Source of the DNA: Owenia fusiformis
Lineage: Eukaryota > Annelida > Polychaeta > Sabellida > Oweniidae
Assembly: GCA_903813345.2 (NCBI GenBank)
Contig: CAIIXF020000008.1
Location: 755,341 to 819,340, forward strand
Reading direction: 5' to 3'
Length of the DNA stretch: 64,000 bases
The notes below the pieces were generated by a model that made no database searches, had not been told where the DNA came from, and was given only the letters and a program-made list of their open reading frames with translations. This document shows, piece after piece, positions 29,701 through 42,151 of this stretch; the first letter of the stretch is position 1; each line of letters opens with the position of its first letter. Made by a program: the position numbers and the translations under genes.

Positions 29701-32700
29701 GTTTTTTGACCGACAACCATGACTTTGGATTTTCTTTCGCTAAATGAAAACCCCCATTTAATTGCAAAAGAATTTACTATCGCGAGCATTGTTTTTAATT
29801 CTTGTTCTGACGTAGCAAAGAGCACAATATCGTCGGCAAACATTAGAGCGGGAATGTGTTGTTTGTTCAATTTCACTCCGATGTTGGCCGCTAATAGCTG
29901 GTCTTGGAGATCGGACATAATGATTGAAAACAGTGTTGTAGAGAGCACACAGCCCTGTTTTACTCCGAAAGAACTAGAATACCATTCCGTTTCATAACCT
30001 TCACCAAAAACGACTTTTGTTTTATTATCGTTATACATTTCCCGAATCAATCTCCATATCTTGCCTCTTATACCTTTCTTCCATAGGGTTAAAAACATTA
30101 AGTCGCGATCTTCTTCTTATCTATCTTCTTATCTTCTTCTTCTTCTTATTTTCAAAAGACAAAATGAAATGTATGTTACCTAAAGATATGAAAGGTAAAA
30201 AGGTGGTAAGTTCACAGGTAAATTACTTCACATAATTATAAACTATTTTCTTAAGTTTTATCTGAGCATGCTTAGTCCACATTTAATGAACAGGGATATA
30301 TAATACTCATAATATCGCTAGGAAATCCTTAGAATTTTTCAGTTTATTGTAAAAATATAATATATATTTTTGGGAGGGCAGTATCAGTCCAGAAATTATT
30401 CAATTTCAAACACACTGACAGAGTTGAATATAATAGATGACCAACGTCAAACAAATACAAACAGTAGATGCAAGACAAGAAAATACTGTTCAATTATCCT
30501 GAATTCTAACAAGCATCAAATCAACACTGAGAAAGAAGATAAAGCATGTTCTTGTTAATGGCAAGTCAGTTCAGAGTTTTATATCTGAGCTACAAATATC
30601 CCCATTACCCCTCCCATACCTGGAGATAATTATCAGACTTATATCTAATTCATATTTCTAGTAAAAAAATCAGAAAAAAACATAAAAGTTTCTCCAACAC
30701 TAAGGTCATTATCCTCTCTTGCGTCAATGATCATATTCAATACTGCATCCACCCTTTTGTTTATTTCTCTAATTTAAAACATATGGAACCAACAAAGACA
30801 TTTGTCTGATTACTAAGAAAACTAACTGGCTATATCTCCATTTCTCAATAACTGTGATAATGATATAAGAAACTTAAAAGAAACTCCCACACAGCAAAAC
30901 AATGTTGTGATATGTGAGCTCGGTGAACAAACAAATAACTTTGATATCAACTAACCAAACACTGATCACTTCTCCCGGCTTGATTAACCCAGAATTTCAC
31001 AAGAATATCTCAACAATGACACAATCTCATCCTGTCCTATGTGAAATACACTTCTCTTATCGAGACAGACAGTAGTCAAATAAATAAATATCTGAAATAT
31101 TGATTTTAATATCAGTTATTGATTAATCATCAAATATTAGCAAGATAGAGTTATCATTTCAGAAGCTAAATATTTGAATTATTTACCAATAGGCCACCCA
31201 GAGATGTTACATTTCAAACTGGTTTCATTCTCATTTTTCAAAATTCATTGAGGGGTGGGTTGCTATTAGTGCCTGGTATATCTATAATTACTTCATTAGT
31301 GACATGGTGTAGAAATGTATGAAGTGATTTTTCTTGTAAACATGCTTTTTAACTTCACAGTCTTGTGTCTTGCATGTGATTCATTTGTTGGAAATAACCA
31401 TTGCACTTTGTCTTTACACTCCCCCCATAAATTTGTCAAAAATTTCTAAACAATTTTTATAATTAAGTAACAAAATTCAGATCCAAACATTGAGAAACTT
31501 TGATATGCTGTCCAACTTCCAGTTGCCAAACTTATGGATGGGGAGTGTACATGCTATGATACCTTACAACGGTTGTCCAAGTATTGAAACAAAGTACAAA
31601 CTTTGATATGCTGTCCAACTTCCAGTTGCCAAACTTATGAATGGGGAGTGTACATGCTATGATACCTTACAACGGTTGTCCAAGTATTGAAACAAAGTAC
31701 AAACTTTGATATGCTGTCCAACTTCCAGTTGCCAAACTTATGGATGGGGAGTGTACATGCTATGATACCTTACAACGGTTGTCCAAGTATTGAAACAAAG
31801 TACAAACTTTGATATGCTGTCCAACTTCCAGTTGCCAAACTTATGGATGGGGAGTGTACATGCTATGATACCTTACAACGGTTGTCCAAGTATTGAAACA
31901 AAGTACAAACTTTGATATGCTGTCCAACTTCCAGTTGCCAAACTTATGGATGGGGAGTGTACATGCTATGATACCTTACAACGGTTGTCCAAGTATTGAA
32001 ACAAAGTACAAACTTTGATATGCTGTCCAACTTCCAGTTGCCAAACTTATGGATGGGGAGTGTACATGCTATGATACCTTACAACGGTTGTCCAAGTATT
32101 GAAACAAAGTACAAACTTTGATATGCTGTCCAACTTCCAGTTGCCAAACTTATGAATGGGGAGTGTACATGCTATGATACCTTACAACGGTTGTCCAAGT
32201 ATTGAAACAAAGTACAAACTTTGATATGCTGTCCAACTTCCAGTTGCCAAACTTATGGATGGGGAGTGTACATGCTATGATACCTTACAACGGTTGTCCA
32301 AGTATTGAAACAAAGTACAAACTTTGATATGCTGTCCAACTTCCAGTTGCCAAACTTATGAATGGGGAGTGTACATGCTATGATACCTTACAACGGTTGT
32401 CCAAGTATTGAAACAAAGTACAAACTTTGATATGCTGTCCAACTTCCAGTTGCCAAACTTATGGATGGGGAGTGTACATGCTATGATACCTTACAACGGT
32501 TGTCCAAGTATTGAAACAAAGTACAAACTTTGATATGCTGTCCAACTTCCAGTTGCCAAACTTATGGATGGGGAGTGTACATGCTATGATACCTTACAAC
32601 GGTTGTCCAAGTATTGAAACAAAGTACAAACTTTGATATGCTGTCCAACTTCCAGTTGCCAAACTTATGGATGGGGAGTGTACATGCTATGATACCTTAC

Positions 32701-35700
32701 AACGGTTGTCCAAGTATTGAAACAAAGTACAAACTTTGATATGCTGTCCAACTTCCAGTTGCCAAACTTATGAATTGGGAGTGTACATGCTATGATACCT
32801 TACAACGGTTGTCCAAGTATTGAAACAAAGTACAAACTTTGATATGCTGTCCAACTTCCAGTTGCCAAACTTATGGATGGGGAGTGTACATGCTATGATA
32901 CCTTACAACGGTTGTCCAAGTATTGAAACAAAGTACAAACTTTGATATGCTGTCCAACTTCCAGTTGCCAAACTTATGGATGGGGAGTGTACATGCTATG
33001 ATACCTTACAACGGTTGTCCAAGTATTGAAACAAAGTACAAACTTTGATATGCTGTCCAACTTCCAGTTGCCAAACTTATGGATGGGGAGTGTACATGCT
33101 ATGATACCTTACAATGGTTGGCCAAGTATTGAATCAGTACTGAACCCAGCTGAAATTTCACCATACCTTTCACCCAGTTTATAACATATTTGCACCTAAT
33201 TAAAAATTTGGAAAGTCAAGAAAAATTGTGATATATCAGTTGAGAGGAGAGATTGAGAAAAGTGCCTTATACCTTCATGCAGATCTTCAAAAGGGATGTT
33301 AAATATAGAAATGATGTCATGTATCATCAAGGATTGGGAGGAAATATAGATATTTTTTATTGACTGTTAGGAAATACCTGAGCAGCTCAAGGTATTTTAT
33401 AAATCAATAATAAGGAAGACTGGGTTTTATTACAAAGTCTGTTTCAGTCATTCACCCTGTCAGCTGTCCAAGAACTGTTCCACGAAAAACTAGCGAACAG
33501 GAAGTTAACACATCCTTTTATGAAAAGCCATTTTCATAATTTCAAAGACTGCGAAGGCACCCCATAGAGAACAGTCTTTTCCTAAGAATGGAATAATTAG
33601 AATGAAATGTGACTAAAATGAGATATTCAATTTGTGACTGAACAAATTGTTTATTTTTGCACAATAATTGAATGGCATAGGAATTAAATAAAATGTGAAT
33701 CAGGATTATCCCGAAAGGAGTCTCTTTGACAAGTGAAAAGTCAAAACAATATTACAAAATGAAGAAACTGTTGATCTGATCAGAATAATTACACTCATCC
33801 ATGAACTTCCCTTTTACACGTGTACTGCTATCAAAATTTATCATTTTGAGTGTTTATACAATGCTGAGGACAAAGACAAACAAGCACCAGCAAAATGCAC
33901 ATAAAACACTACCTTTAGACTAAACCTCTCTCAAAAATAACATTTTGTGGTAACTGGTAAGACACGTTTATAGTTATCAAGTAAACCCCAATGTTTAGAG
34001 ATTCGTGGTGTAGATCTATAATTGTCAAGGAGCACACCAGGATTCGACAGGTAAAATATCCCTCCAGAAAGTAGCGCCAAAATCCTCTCTGAAGTGCTCA
34101 ACAGGCTCCACACATCTACTGCAATAATGAAACAATTTTAAATGAAATATTACAAAATTATTAACAGATTTGGTTATGAGTTGGATGTCTGAGGAAGTTG
34201 AACCCTACTGTTCCAGTCAATCTCTCAACTCAACTTTCACCGCATTTTAGCTGAACTGATTTTCCACATAGGGAAATACCCGCAGATTTCAAGGATTGCT
34301 TCTTATGTGTTGTATTGGGTGATTGATTACGGGTCTTTCCCATAGGGGTGACCCATAAAACATCATCACCCAGGGAGAGTCTAATGGTGGTAAATCTAAA
34401 AATAATTTTCCTTGGAATAAAAGTGCAACTAAGTCATTTGACGACACTAAATCACTGCAACAAACAAAAATAATACATGTGTTTTAAATAAATAAATAAA
34501 TGAAGGTGAATTTCTGAAATAAAAAAAACTTTTACGAAACATCTTTAAAGAACTCCGCACTTCCCTATATCTTAATTTCCCAGATCATAAATTCCTATAA
34601 ATTCAATATTTATTTGATTTCATAATTAGATATATCTCAGGTGATATTTCAGATAAGCTTTCAATGCCTCATATTTCTGCCAGGTGATTGCACACCTTTA
34701 ACGAGTTTACCTGTAAGTACCAACTTGTAGCTAGCTGGCTGTCAGGTGTAAATGATGTGGATCAAGGTAGGCACCCAGCATCCCTGCTACATCACTCTTA
34801 GATGTATTCTATTGCTTAAAGGATTAAACTGTTTCTATTTGCTGATAGGTTGGGGCACCCCAGAATAATGAGCTACTTGGTGTATAGGTTGGGGCAAATT
34901 TGTGTAGGGCACACAGGAAACATTGTAAAGCGTAAAATGAGTTTTTCAATCGATGTCTTAATGCATTGCCTTACTTTTCATCAAAATTTAATACCATGTT
35001 TGATGACCACTTTAACAGCCTCAACATCTAAATAGTTATGAATGAATTAATTTGAATGATGGTTTTATTTTGTCAATAGTCAAAGAACCAAGTCAATGTT
35101 TAGGGGAGGGGTGAATAAAGACTCTGCAAGAAAAATGTTGATTTTCTAGTGAAGCTTAATTAAACGACAAATCAACATTTTTAACAATATAACAATATGT
35201 CATCACTTGTGGTGGTGACATAAAAGTAGATAACTTAAAACACAAAATTACTTGTGGACAATAGAAGCCACCACAGACACAGGTACCTCTCAGGTAAATC
35301 TACCTGTAATTGCAGTAGCCTACTGGCAATTAATATGATAGCTGCATCAGTATATCTCTGAGTCTGCAGGGATTACCTGACTGCTGCATGGGGTACGCCT
35401 ACATTAATTGCAATTACCTGGCTAATGTCAGCTTTAGTGGCAAATAAAATGCCAGAAACATGATCATGTATGTCTGCAGTGACATATCAAATATATTTTG
35501 GGGCTTGCGATTAAACTGTTTAGCTACATTTATGGCACTGAATGTTCTTCATTGGCTATATCACCCCCCCTCCCCCCCGCCCCCCTAGTGATTGGTACAA
35601 ACACATTTTCTCCCCGAAAATATGAAATTTTTGTGATCAGATAGTGCACTTCCTGAGTGTAGACCATTTTGGATTATCATAATAAACAAACTGGCACTAA

Positions 35701-38700
35701 TGACTGATACAATCAGGTATTAGATTCGATTATGAGAAAAGTAAACACATTTATTTACAAGCATAAAATCAACAATCGTGTTGTGATACTGCCAGTCTGT
35801 CAGATTTAAGATACAAGTACATGTTAAATTACATTATTATCTGAAGATTACCAATTAACCAATGGATTCATTTCTGACACTTCACCTCCTCCCATTTTCT
35901 CTAAATTCACTGGTAGCCCAATGGAGAATAAGGAATGTAAATTAACTATTAGCTAGGTAGGCAATCAATGGTAAACACTGGGCCAGATATTTTCATACAC
36001 TAGGGGGTCAGCATGGGAAAATACACCAGAAATCAATTAAATGTCACAAAATAAAATGTAGGTTTTATAATTAGAATACCATTGTAATCATTTCAAGCTC
36101 AAATATGTGTCTTTGAAGAAGTAAGTAATAAAAACTGATATTTATCACAATGGTGGCGATTAGATTTCATTTTAGATTTGAGGAATGACTTTTCCAATAT
36201 TCAATTTACTGCAATGCAATCAATACCTTTCCAGGAAAAAAAACAAAAGACAATACTGGTTAGAATATCCACCTCACTGTGTGAGAAACTAATGGCATAA
36301 AAAAATTTCCCAACTTTTCCAGATGGTCTTTCGAGGCCCCTAGATTTCCCAGTAAAGCAACAGCATGGAAACATCTGGAAAAATTGAAAAGTCCAGTAAA
36401 ATTATATTCCCCTTAAGTCTAAATGTTTACAGAAAACACATGAGAATTAAAACAGCTGATGTTCTACTTATGTGAGGTTCTAAAAAATGATGCATTGACT
36501 AATGACTACTGACCAATCTATGCAACCTGTCTATGAAGTATTGCAGTGTTTAAGTGTCATATTGTTTTTAACTCAAAATATATTAGAAAAGAGGAATTTG
36601 GCCAAAATACAATAACATAATAATGAAATTTGACTTTATTCGGACAAAATCAACATTTTGTGTATAACATTAAAGCAGGAGGCATGCCATTTTAAAAGAA
36701 TTATTTCTGCATGTTGTACTTTGTTGATAAGAATAACTCAATTTGTTTCCTCAAGGGGGCAGCACCTTACAGGGACAGATGACGTAAAAGATTCTGAAGA
36801 ACTAACATCTTTTTAGTTTTTATTAAATACAGTCTGGAGATGGTAACTGTATCCAAATCCAACGATAAAAAAAAAAATATGTAAAATATTATGCAAAGTG
36901 AGAGCCCTATGCATTGTTCAAACAATACAAAAACAATCAATGATTTTCTATCAAAATTGCACGTGTAAGAATTGACCGATAGGTCAAGTCACCCCCCTTT
37001 GTATTGACACAATGTATTGACCTTGTCCAAAATGCAAACAATCAAGCAATTTAATCATAATTTTTTGATATGTCAATTCAGGTCAGATTGTCTTATCCCA
37101 ATGCAACCACTCGAAATATGACAGAGTAGCCTCTCGCATGTTTAACATTGGGAGATTACACGTTAATAAAACTATTGATGATGACTCATAGTGTTTTATG
37201 TTCTTAACGTCAAGATTAGACTTCAAGGCTACATACAGGTATTCTGCGCCAATATGAAAAAATTATACAATTACGGACAAACGTTAGCTCACCATATGTT
37301 TGGTATTATTGGGATTATTTGGTTAATTTTTATATGATACCTGCATACAACTTTCTTGTATATTTATGCAGATTGCTTTCATATTAATTGTTTGCATTGC
37401 CTGCTTCCTGCATATTATACAGTATTAGACATTGATAGCTCTGTATTATTGCGTGGTATTATTCACTAGTTTGTTTAACAATTGCTTAGTATAACTTGAT
37501 TGTTTAACAATTGTTTGGTAAAACTTGATTGTTTAACAATTGTTTGGTATAACTTGATTGTTTAACAATATTGTTTGGTAAAACTTGATTGTTTAACAAT
37601 TCTTTGGTAAAATTTGATTGTTTAAAAATTGTTTGGTTCAACCTGATTGTTTAAAAATTGTTTGGAACAACTCGTTTGTTTATCAACAGTTTGTGGATGT
37701 TTCATCTTTTATCTAACTTCCAATTCAAACTTATCAAGAACTCAATCTAAAAACCTAAAATAGTAATTATATTGAGAATATACCATCCCTAAATAAAATG
37801 AACTCCATGTCCCCTCATTACCAGTCAATACTTATAGAGAAAAGGATTAGAAATACAGATTGATGAGATGAATATAATAACATCAATTAAGAATACAATA
37901 ACAATCATTTTAATCCATTATGGTTCAATCATTTTTGAAATTGCAATTCATTATTTATAGTCTTGTTATTATTTGGAAAGAGATTAAGCTATCATTGAAC
38001 ATGTTCCCAAAATAATATAATTGGAATGTACTATAATAACCTATTATAAAGTATGTACTATAATAACCTATTAATAACTATGCCAATACAAAGGGCAACA
38101 TTTTCACAAAAAGTACAAAAAATGAACAAGGGGCAAAATTAGTAAACTCTAGTCCTGTGATGTCAACTCAACCATCATGTCTGAAATTCAAGTGCTAATG
38201 AAAAAGGTATAATATCCTAAGACTATTTCTCCTTTATTTGCAAAGACCATTACATTATCCATGTAATTTGACATTGTCAAACATTGGCTATAAATCTATA
38301 ACATCAAGGTTCTGAACTGAAACAAGGTCCTCATACTATTAATAGATTTTACAGATATGCAAATATTTGAAGGAGAAACTTACTTTGTGATACTACTTCA
38401 AGGTTCCTTCAAAATATTTGCTGAGGTTCAAACACATTTAGAGATGTTGTAGTATTGAATCAGTGTTTGTACTGAATTTGCCACTAGATGTCAGCACCTG
38501 ACAGGGCATTGTTATCATTATTCAGCCAATAAGTGATTATTTGAAGGTTATTTAGCATCCTTAGTCATTGGTTTCACTAGAATCTCTCACAACAGGCTGA
38601 ATAAATGAAAACAATAGGCAAAAGTAATGGAAATCATTAACATGGAAAAGTTGAAGTCACTAAAAACAACAGGCGATTTTGTGAAAACAACCGGTGAAAA

Positions 38701-41700
38701 TCGCCTGTTGCCTGTTTACTAATGAAACCCCTGGTTAGTTAACTGAATCGAACAAAAGCTATGAAGGATTTTGATGAAGGATGGTCACAAAAAGGATCAG
38801 TATGTTTATTAAAGTATCCTTCTAGTTTTCATTCAAAATAAACATCCATAACTAATGCAGGACATGAATACTGCTATGCATTGAATCGTTTGTATATAGA
38901 TTTGTTTTCATAATATACATGATGTACATGTAGTCAGAAATGTATCATATCAAAAAAAATTGTATTGTACAATCTCAAATGTACATGTATTAGGTACAAC
39001 TGGATTTTCAACTTGGTCAGTGGTAATAGTTAAGATGTTTCAATACAAAACATTGGGGAGATCAAAGTAGGGAAGAAGTTTGATACTTACTGGTATCTTG
39101 AAAGACTCTGCAAGATACTTCAAAATTGCTGCTTCCTGAGCTAAAAGGTTTGTTCGCTGGGTGATATTTTTTGTACCCTTTGTGTCAAATTCCTTGCGGA
39201 CCAAAGATGCTACAGAATCCAGTACGATGAGTTTGATGCCCTTAGATATGATGTCTTCCTCTAAATTTTGTAACCTAGGAGAAATGGTAAATTCTTACAA
39301 ACATACAAGTCAAATGTAAATGAAATAAAAATGAATATGCAAGTATTGGTTTGTACTGTATATGCAACATATAATTCAACCTTCGACTAATGCTGCCATC
39401 TTTTAAAATGATACTTTGCTAAAATGGTAAAGCAGCAAAGGTGAATAAAGATAGATATTAATGGATTAATAATTGTGTAAGAGTGTTGGGACATTACAAC
39501 AAGTGAATTCTTGGAGCCTTTATCCCCATTTGTCATGTACAGCTTGGAAAAAATTGGAAAAATCTTAATTCTTAGTTAAAGGAGGAATTAAAAATGGGTA
39601 AACTCACCCACATAAACATATTACTGAATTCTCCACACCATCTAAATCTAGTGAAGAGCTATAAAATACCTTTTAAATAAACTGCTACATGTCGATTCCA
39701 AGTACACATGCACTCGAGTTGCAACTTTCAGGATGGACTCCTCATTGTTAATCAAATCAGGAAATCTACATTGTGCCATTTCTGCTAACCTCTCTGCACT
39801 AAAAGCTGATTCTGTGTCAATATAGATGACACCACCATCAAGGCCGCCATTTTGTATTGGAAGAGTAGCAAGGAGGGATAGCATTATCGAGAACTGAGTT
39901 TTTCCGCAACCTGAGGGTCCAGCAATCTGAAAAGATTATATGATGTGTACTTTAAATATATATCATAATTTACACCCCAGACCTCATGTTATATTTGAAT
40001 ACAAAAATGGAAGAATAAATACATTATCCATTATATTGCATTTTGGTTACCACCATATATTCACAACCAAAACCTCATTCATATATATATTCTGTATATA
40101 GCTCTAGAGACAGAGAAAGAAACCCTCCTTTGGAGAAATACTGTGTTCTTTTATGTGCACTGGTACGCAGACATAGTACACAACACAACCTTTTTATAAG
40201 AGTTGTAGATCACTCAAACACTCACATTTACACAATGCACAAACAAATTTGTATGAACTGGGAATCAAACCTGGGGCCAAGTGAAAGTGGTAACTTTGGC
40301 TCTTGCAACGAACCATAGCATTTGACTAAACTACAGGGAATAACATTCCAACACATACCTCAGTGATGGTTCCTGCTGGCAGGCCACCATGTAAGACTCT
40401 ATCAAGCTGATCAAGGCCAAGAGGGAAGAAATCTATGAAGTCATCTTTCTTCCCTGGTATAAGATCTCTTGCCTGTATGTAACAATAAAAAAGTATGTTG
40501 GATTTTAACACATGATAGAGTATGTTCTCATAGTTTTATCCCATATGCTTTACCTTGTACTTGTACTTGTTGATTCTACAATTGAATCATGGTTTATGAA
40601 TCAAGAGACTTTTCCCTTGCAGCCTTTGCTTCATTTACATAACTTTTTTCCAAAAAAATAAAGGCCAATAAAGTAAGGAAATGTTACTTTTTACAATATT
40701 GCATCTTTTTAAGATAACTGATTCATCAAATATTTACTATATCTAATATATACTGTTACAGTAGTGTTGTCGCGATTTATCGATACATCGCGCATCAAAG
40801 TCTGAAACAAAACATCGATGTTTTTAAAAAATTTTAATTTGCTAAAAATCGCCCTTTCTTATCTTATTTTGACACAAATTGCTTACCTTTTTTCATGTCT
40901 TATTTCATTTTCAAATGTTTTCTGATATTCTTTCGCTTTAAAACTGTTTTAGCTAGTCGAAATGAACCACTAATCTAAAAAAATTACTTTACTTTCATTT
41001 CACCGTTACTATGTTCCCGGATGTACCAGCGTACTCTTATTAATTTGTTCTGTTCGATATTTTAGTGCATTAGCGTTCAGTATTTCAGTGCACTTTCTCG
41101 AACTTTTTCTCGATGTACATCGCGATGTGCATCGATGTTTACTACTGAAAATTGCCGATGCATCGATGTACGATTATGGCACATCGCGACAACACTGCTG
41201 TACAGTACATGTACTCTGCTACCAGATAGTGTTCACTCACAGTACAGTATTGCATCTTTGTAAGATAAGTGATTCATTATTGTACATTTATATACTATGT
41301 ATACTACTTCCAAATAGTGTTCACTCACAGTGCATGGCTTTGGAACAACCGCATGGCTGACTTTCTCCATCACTCGCTGAACCTCAACATCACTGATGTT
41401 CAACATTCTCAAGAGTTCGAGTCTCGTCTTTGATAACACATCCTGAAATATTGATGTTGTTAGTCTTGCGTAAAGGACGGAGAATTTGCAGTGAAGCAAT
41501 TATGAAAGCCACACTTCAAACTCGACCTGAACACCTGAACTAAGCGTACCTGCGCTGGTTAGTAAAAAGGTTTTGTTTTGGATGAAATGAATCTCAATAT
41601 TTCACAAATAGCCGAGTTGCATAGTGATTTCTGTTATTCAATCTGTTTGGTACGGTAGTCTGATAAAACAAGATCTGGGATTCTATTCACTTCTCACCTT

Positions 41701-41781
41701 GCAAGTTTGCAAATTCTGCCTGTTGAATTTGTCTTTTAATTGTTGACTAAAACCCAGTCTCTTCAATCGTTTGCTAGCCAT
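8759..41781 (-). CDS. RAD51B: RAD51B, DNA repair RAD51 paralog (8 exons found; 3' end not found)
   Basis: RecA/RAD51-family ATPase; in animals a member of the RAD51B-RAD51C-RAD51D-XRCC2 complex that assists RAD51 loading in homologous recombination in the nucleus. Minus-strand exons, read from the splice sites and similarity to vertebrate RAD51B: 41781-41698 (starts MASKRLKRLGFSQ), 41442-41329, 40472-40359, 39926-39670, 39274-39091, 9687-9603, 9250-9129, 8837-8759. All have AG/GT borders and join in phase to 346 codons plus one base. Walker A is GPSGCGKT (about residues 107-114), followed by YIDTESAFSAERL; Walker B is LIVLD (about 205-209); then VTNQITT and GNTWSHSVNTRL, and the conserved end LIAKSPVAPF...IVLQ. 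The intron between exons 5 and 6 is about 29.4 kb. After exon 8 a donor (GGTAGGAG) follows; reading through it stops at 8583 with no family similarity, so the short last exon was not identified. The start fits the vertebrate N-terminus. Divergent partner: HAAO. Confidence 0.93.
12880..13021. mobile_element. MITE-like repeat related to 45752-45981
   Basis: AGTGAAACCT at the left and AGGTTTTACTAAA at the right form an inverted pair; the interior GGTGTTCAGATTAGACAGG matches the 45.8-kb copy. Non-coding, in the large RAD51B intron. Confidence 0.5.
13749..14123. mobile_element. Diverged or partial relative of the 59308-59690 MITE
   Basis: Shares the right end (AAGCTCTCTTTTAAGAAGTG through GCAAAGGG, then TA at 14124), the GATTGGC(G/T)CGGTGAG block and a CTACCCTG(C/T)G(C/T)GCAGAGTCTAG block with the element near 59.3 kb. 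The left terminus is not a clean inverted repeat here, so its outer border is approximate. It lies in the large RAD51B intron. Confidence 0.55.
14275..14465. mobile_element. Short MITE-like repeat with GCC(C/T)GTAGCCAGG ends, copy 1
   Basis: 191-bp segment whose ends GCCCGTAGCCAGG and CCTGGCTACAGGC are inverted. The interior AAATCATGCAGTTTTTCAC...TTTTGAGCACTT is shared with 62204-62365. Non-coding, in the large RAD51B intron. Confidence 0.65.
15120..15395. repeat. Minisatellite, four copies of 67 bp
   Basis: Units with TAATAGATATACTGTAGTCC and CCATAGGGGGAGATGGAGC recur at 67-bp spacing (TCCCATAGGG at 15141, 15208, 15275 and 15342). Three minus-strand ORFs over it are repeat artefacts. Confidence 0.93.
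19440..19535. mobile_element. Partial MITE-like repeat related to 45752-45981
   Basis: The right part only: GGTGTTCACATTACAAGG, GGTGTTCAGATATAAAGG and the terminal TTCTACTGTGTA. A left terminus was not found. Confidence 0.35.
21290..21535. repeat. Degenerate ACAATACAATGTTA repeat
   Basis: About ten irregular copies of an ACAAT(A/G)(C/T)AATGTTA-like word separated by short AT-rich spacers. Confidence 0.6.
22161..22400. repeat. Minisatellite, about 22-bp unit AAACAAGGCTCTGTACCCAACT
   Basis: About eleven imperfect copies, with sub-variants ending CCCAACT and CCCATTC. In the large RAD51B intron. Confidence 0.88.
27478..27972. mobile_element. hAT-type MITE with perfect 8-bp target duplication
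   Basis: Terminal inverted repeats TAGGGATGGGACGG (left) and CCGTCCCACCCCTA (right) bound a 495-bp non-coding element. The same 8 bp, CTTTTAAG, flanks both sides (27470-27477 and 27973-27980). The left end has subterminal GGTTC repeats and the right end has related ATTCGGTATTTCGG repeats. An 8-bp duplication and TAGGG termini fit the hAT superfamily. No transposase is present. Confidence 0.88.
28433..30108 (-). mobile_element. 5'-truncated non-LTR retrotransposon (I/L1-like RT), C-terminal half
   Basis: LINE fragment in the large RAD51B intron. ORF 30098-28602 is 498 codons and open through the preceding RDL, but begins inside the RT domain: motif A is missing, motif B is FGVKQGCVLSTTLF and motif C is FADD (LMFADDIVLFA), followed by FSERKSKVMVV. 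A late Cys/His cluster, CEWCPDTIENLEHRLTICPQF, resembles the zinc-knuckle-like end of such ORFs. The 3' tail is A-rich (AAATA)n, seen as TTTAT repeats at 28433-28463 on the plus strand. The 5' break at about 30108 abuts a TCTTCT-rich microsatellite. The exact clade is uncertain. Confidence 0.85.
30109..31501. other. Non-coding intron segment
   Basis: Starts with a TCTTCT-rich microsatellite (about 30109-30150) at the truncated LINE end; the rest is AT-rich with nothing recognised. Confidence 0.5.
31502..33145. repeat. Satellite-like array, 16 copies of 103 bp
   Basis: Units beginning GATATGCTGTCCAACTTCC recur at 31502, 31605, 31708 and every 103 bp to 33047 without indels. Copies are almost identical; a variable site reads ATGGATGGGG or ATGAATGGGG (copies 2, 7, 9), and one copy (13) has ATGAATTGGG. 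The last unit decays at CAATGGTTGGCC. The array lies in the 29-kb RAD51B intron. No coding capacity. Confidence 0.96.
33146..39090. other. Last part of the giant RAD51B intron
   Basis: Nothing coding was recognised. Contains the 29-bp minisatellite (37471-37685), a C-rich tract at 35564-35585, and a possible small foldback at about 38565-38735 whose ends GGTTTCACTAG and CTAATGAAACC are inverted. Confidence 0.5.
37471..37685. repeat. Minisatellite, about 29-bp unit TTGTTTAACAATTGTTTGGT
   Basis: Seven to eight units at 29-31-bp spacing. Each holds the short palindrome GTTTAACAATTGTTTG followed by AAAACTTGA. It decays toward 37680. Confidence 0.85.
40060..40337 (-). mobile_element. Possible tRNA-derived SINE
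   Basis: On the minus strand a B-box-like GGTTTGATTCC (plus 40261-40271) follows an A-box-like TAGTTTAGTC (plus about 40324-40333), then about 200 bp of tail with GAGTGATCTACAACTC. The A-to-B distance is longer than in a normal tRNA and there is no clear tail repeat or target duplication, so this is tentative. It lies next to RAD51B exon 3. Confidence 0.35.
40762..41197 (-). mobile_element. hAT-type MITE, TAGTGTTGTCGCGAT family, copy 1
   Basis: 436-bp element in RAD51B intron 2 with ends TAGTGTTGTCGCGAT and ATCGCGACAACACTG. It is flanked by CTGTTACAG on the left and CTGTACAG on the right, an 8-bp duplication with one inserted base. The interior is palindromic near the ends (repeated ATCGATGT-like words). 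It is in the opposite orientation to the copy at 53233-53702. Non-coding. Confidence 0.82.
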
Positions 41782-42151
41782 ATCGATTCTATAAAAAATC
41801 TTCGTTGCTAAAAGTGTCAATACTAACATAGATTCAGCTGCAAAACGACTTGTTCACAGATTTATTGCGCAGAAAAAGTTTTAAACTTTTTTAAGAAAAT
41901 CATGGCGGCCTTTGCTTATAGTCTCAAAACCTATGCATTTAATATTGATATAATAGCCTTTATCATGAATATTGTTCAATGTTCAACATTGTATTTGATC
42001 AAATATTATTTATTTTAGTCGGAATTATAATAATTTGGTGATTTTATTTGTCTTTATGATAAGTTTTATATTTTCGTTTTTGTCTAATTGACCTTGAGAT
42101 AAACAAACTTTAAAACTTTATTTGAGGCCGTTCTACTTTTAATCTCAAATT
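41782..42151. promoter_or_regulatory. Presumed bidirectional promoter between RAD51B and HAAO
   Basis: Only 370 bp separate the two start codons, on opposite strands, so both 5' UTRs and core promoters must lie here unless there are upstream non-coding exons. A CATGGCGGCC at 41901-41910 contains ATGGCGGC, the core of the YY1-type motif often found just downstream of starts in metazoan TATA-less promoters. I see no clear TATA box. Promoter function is inferred from geometry. Confidence 0.6.
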
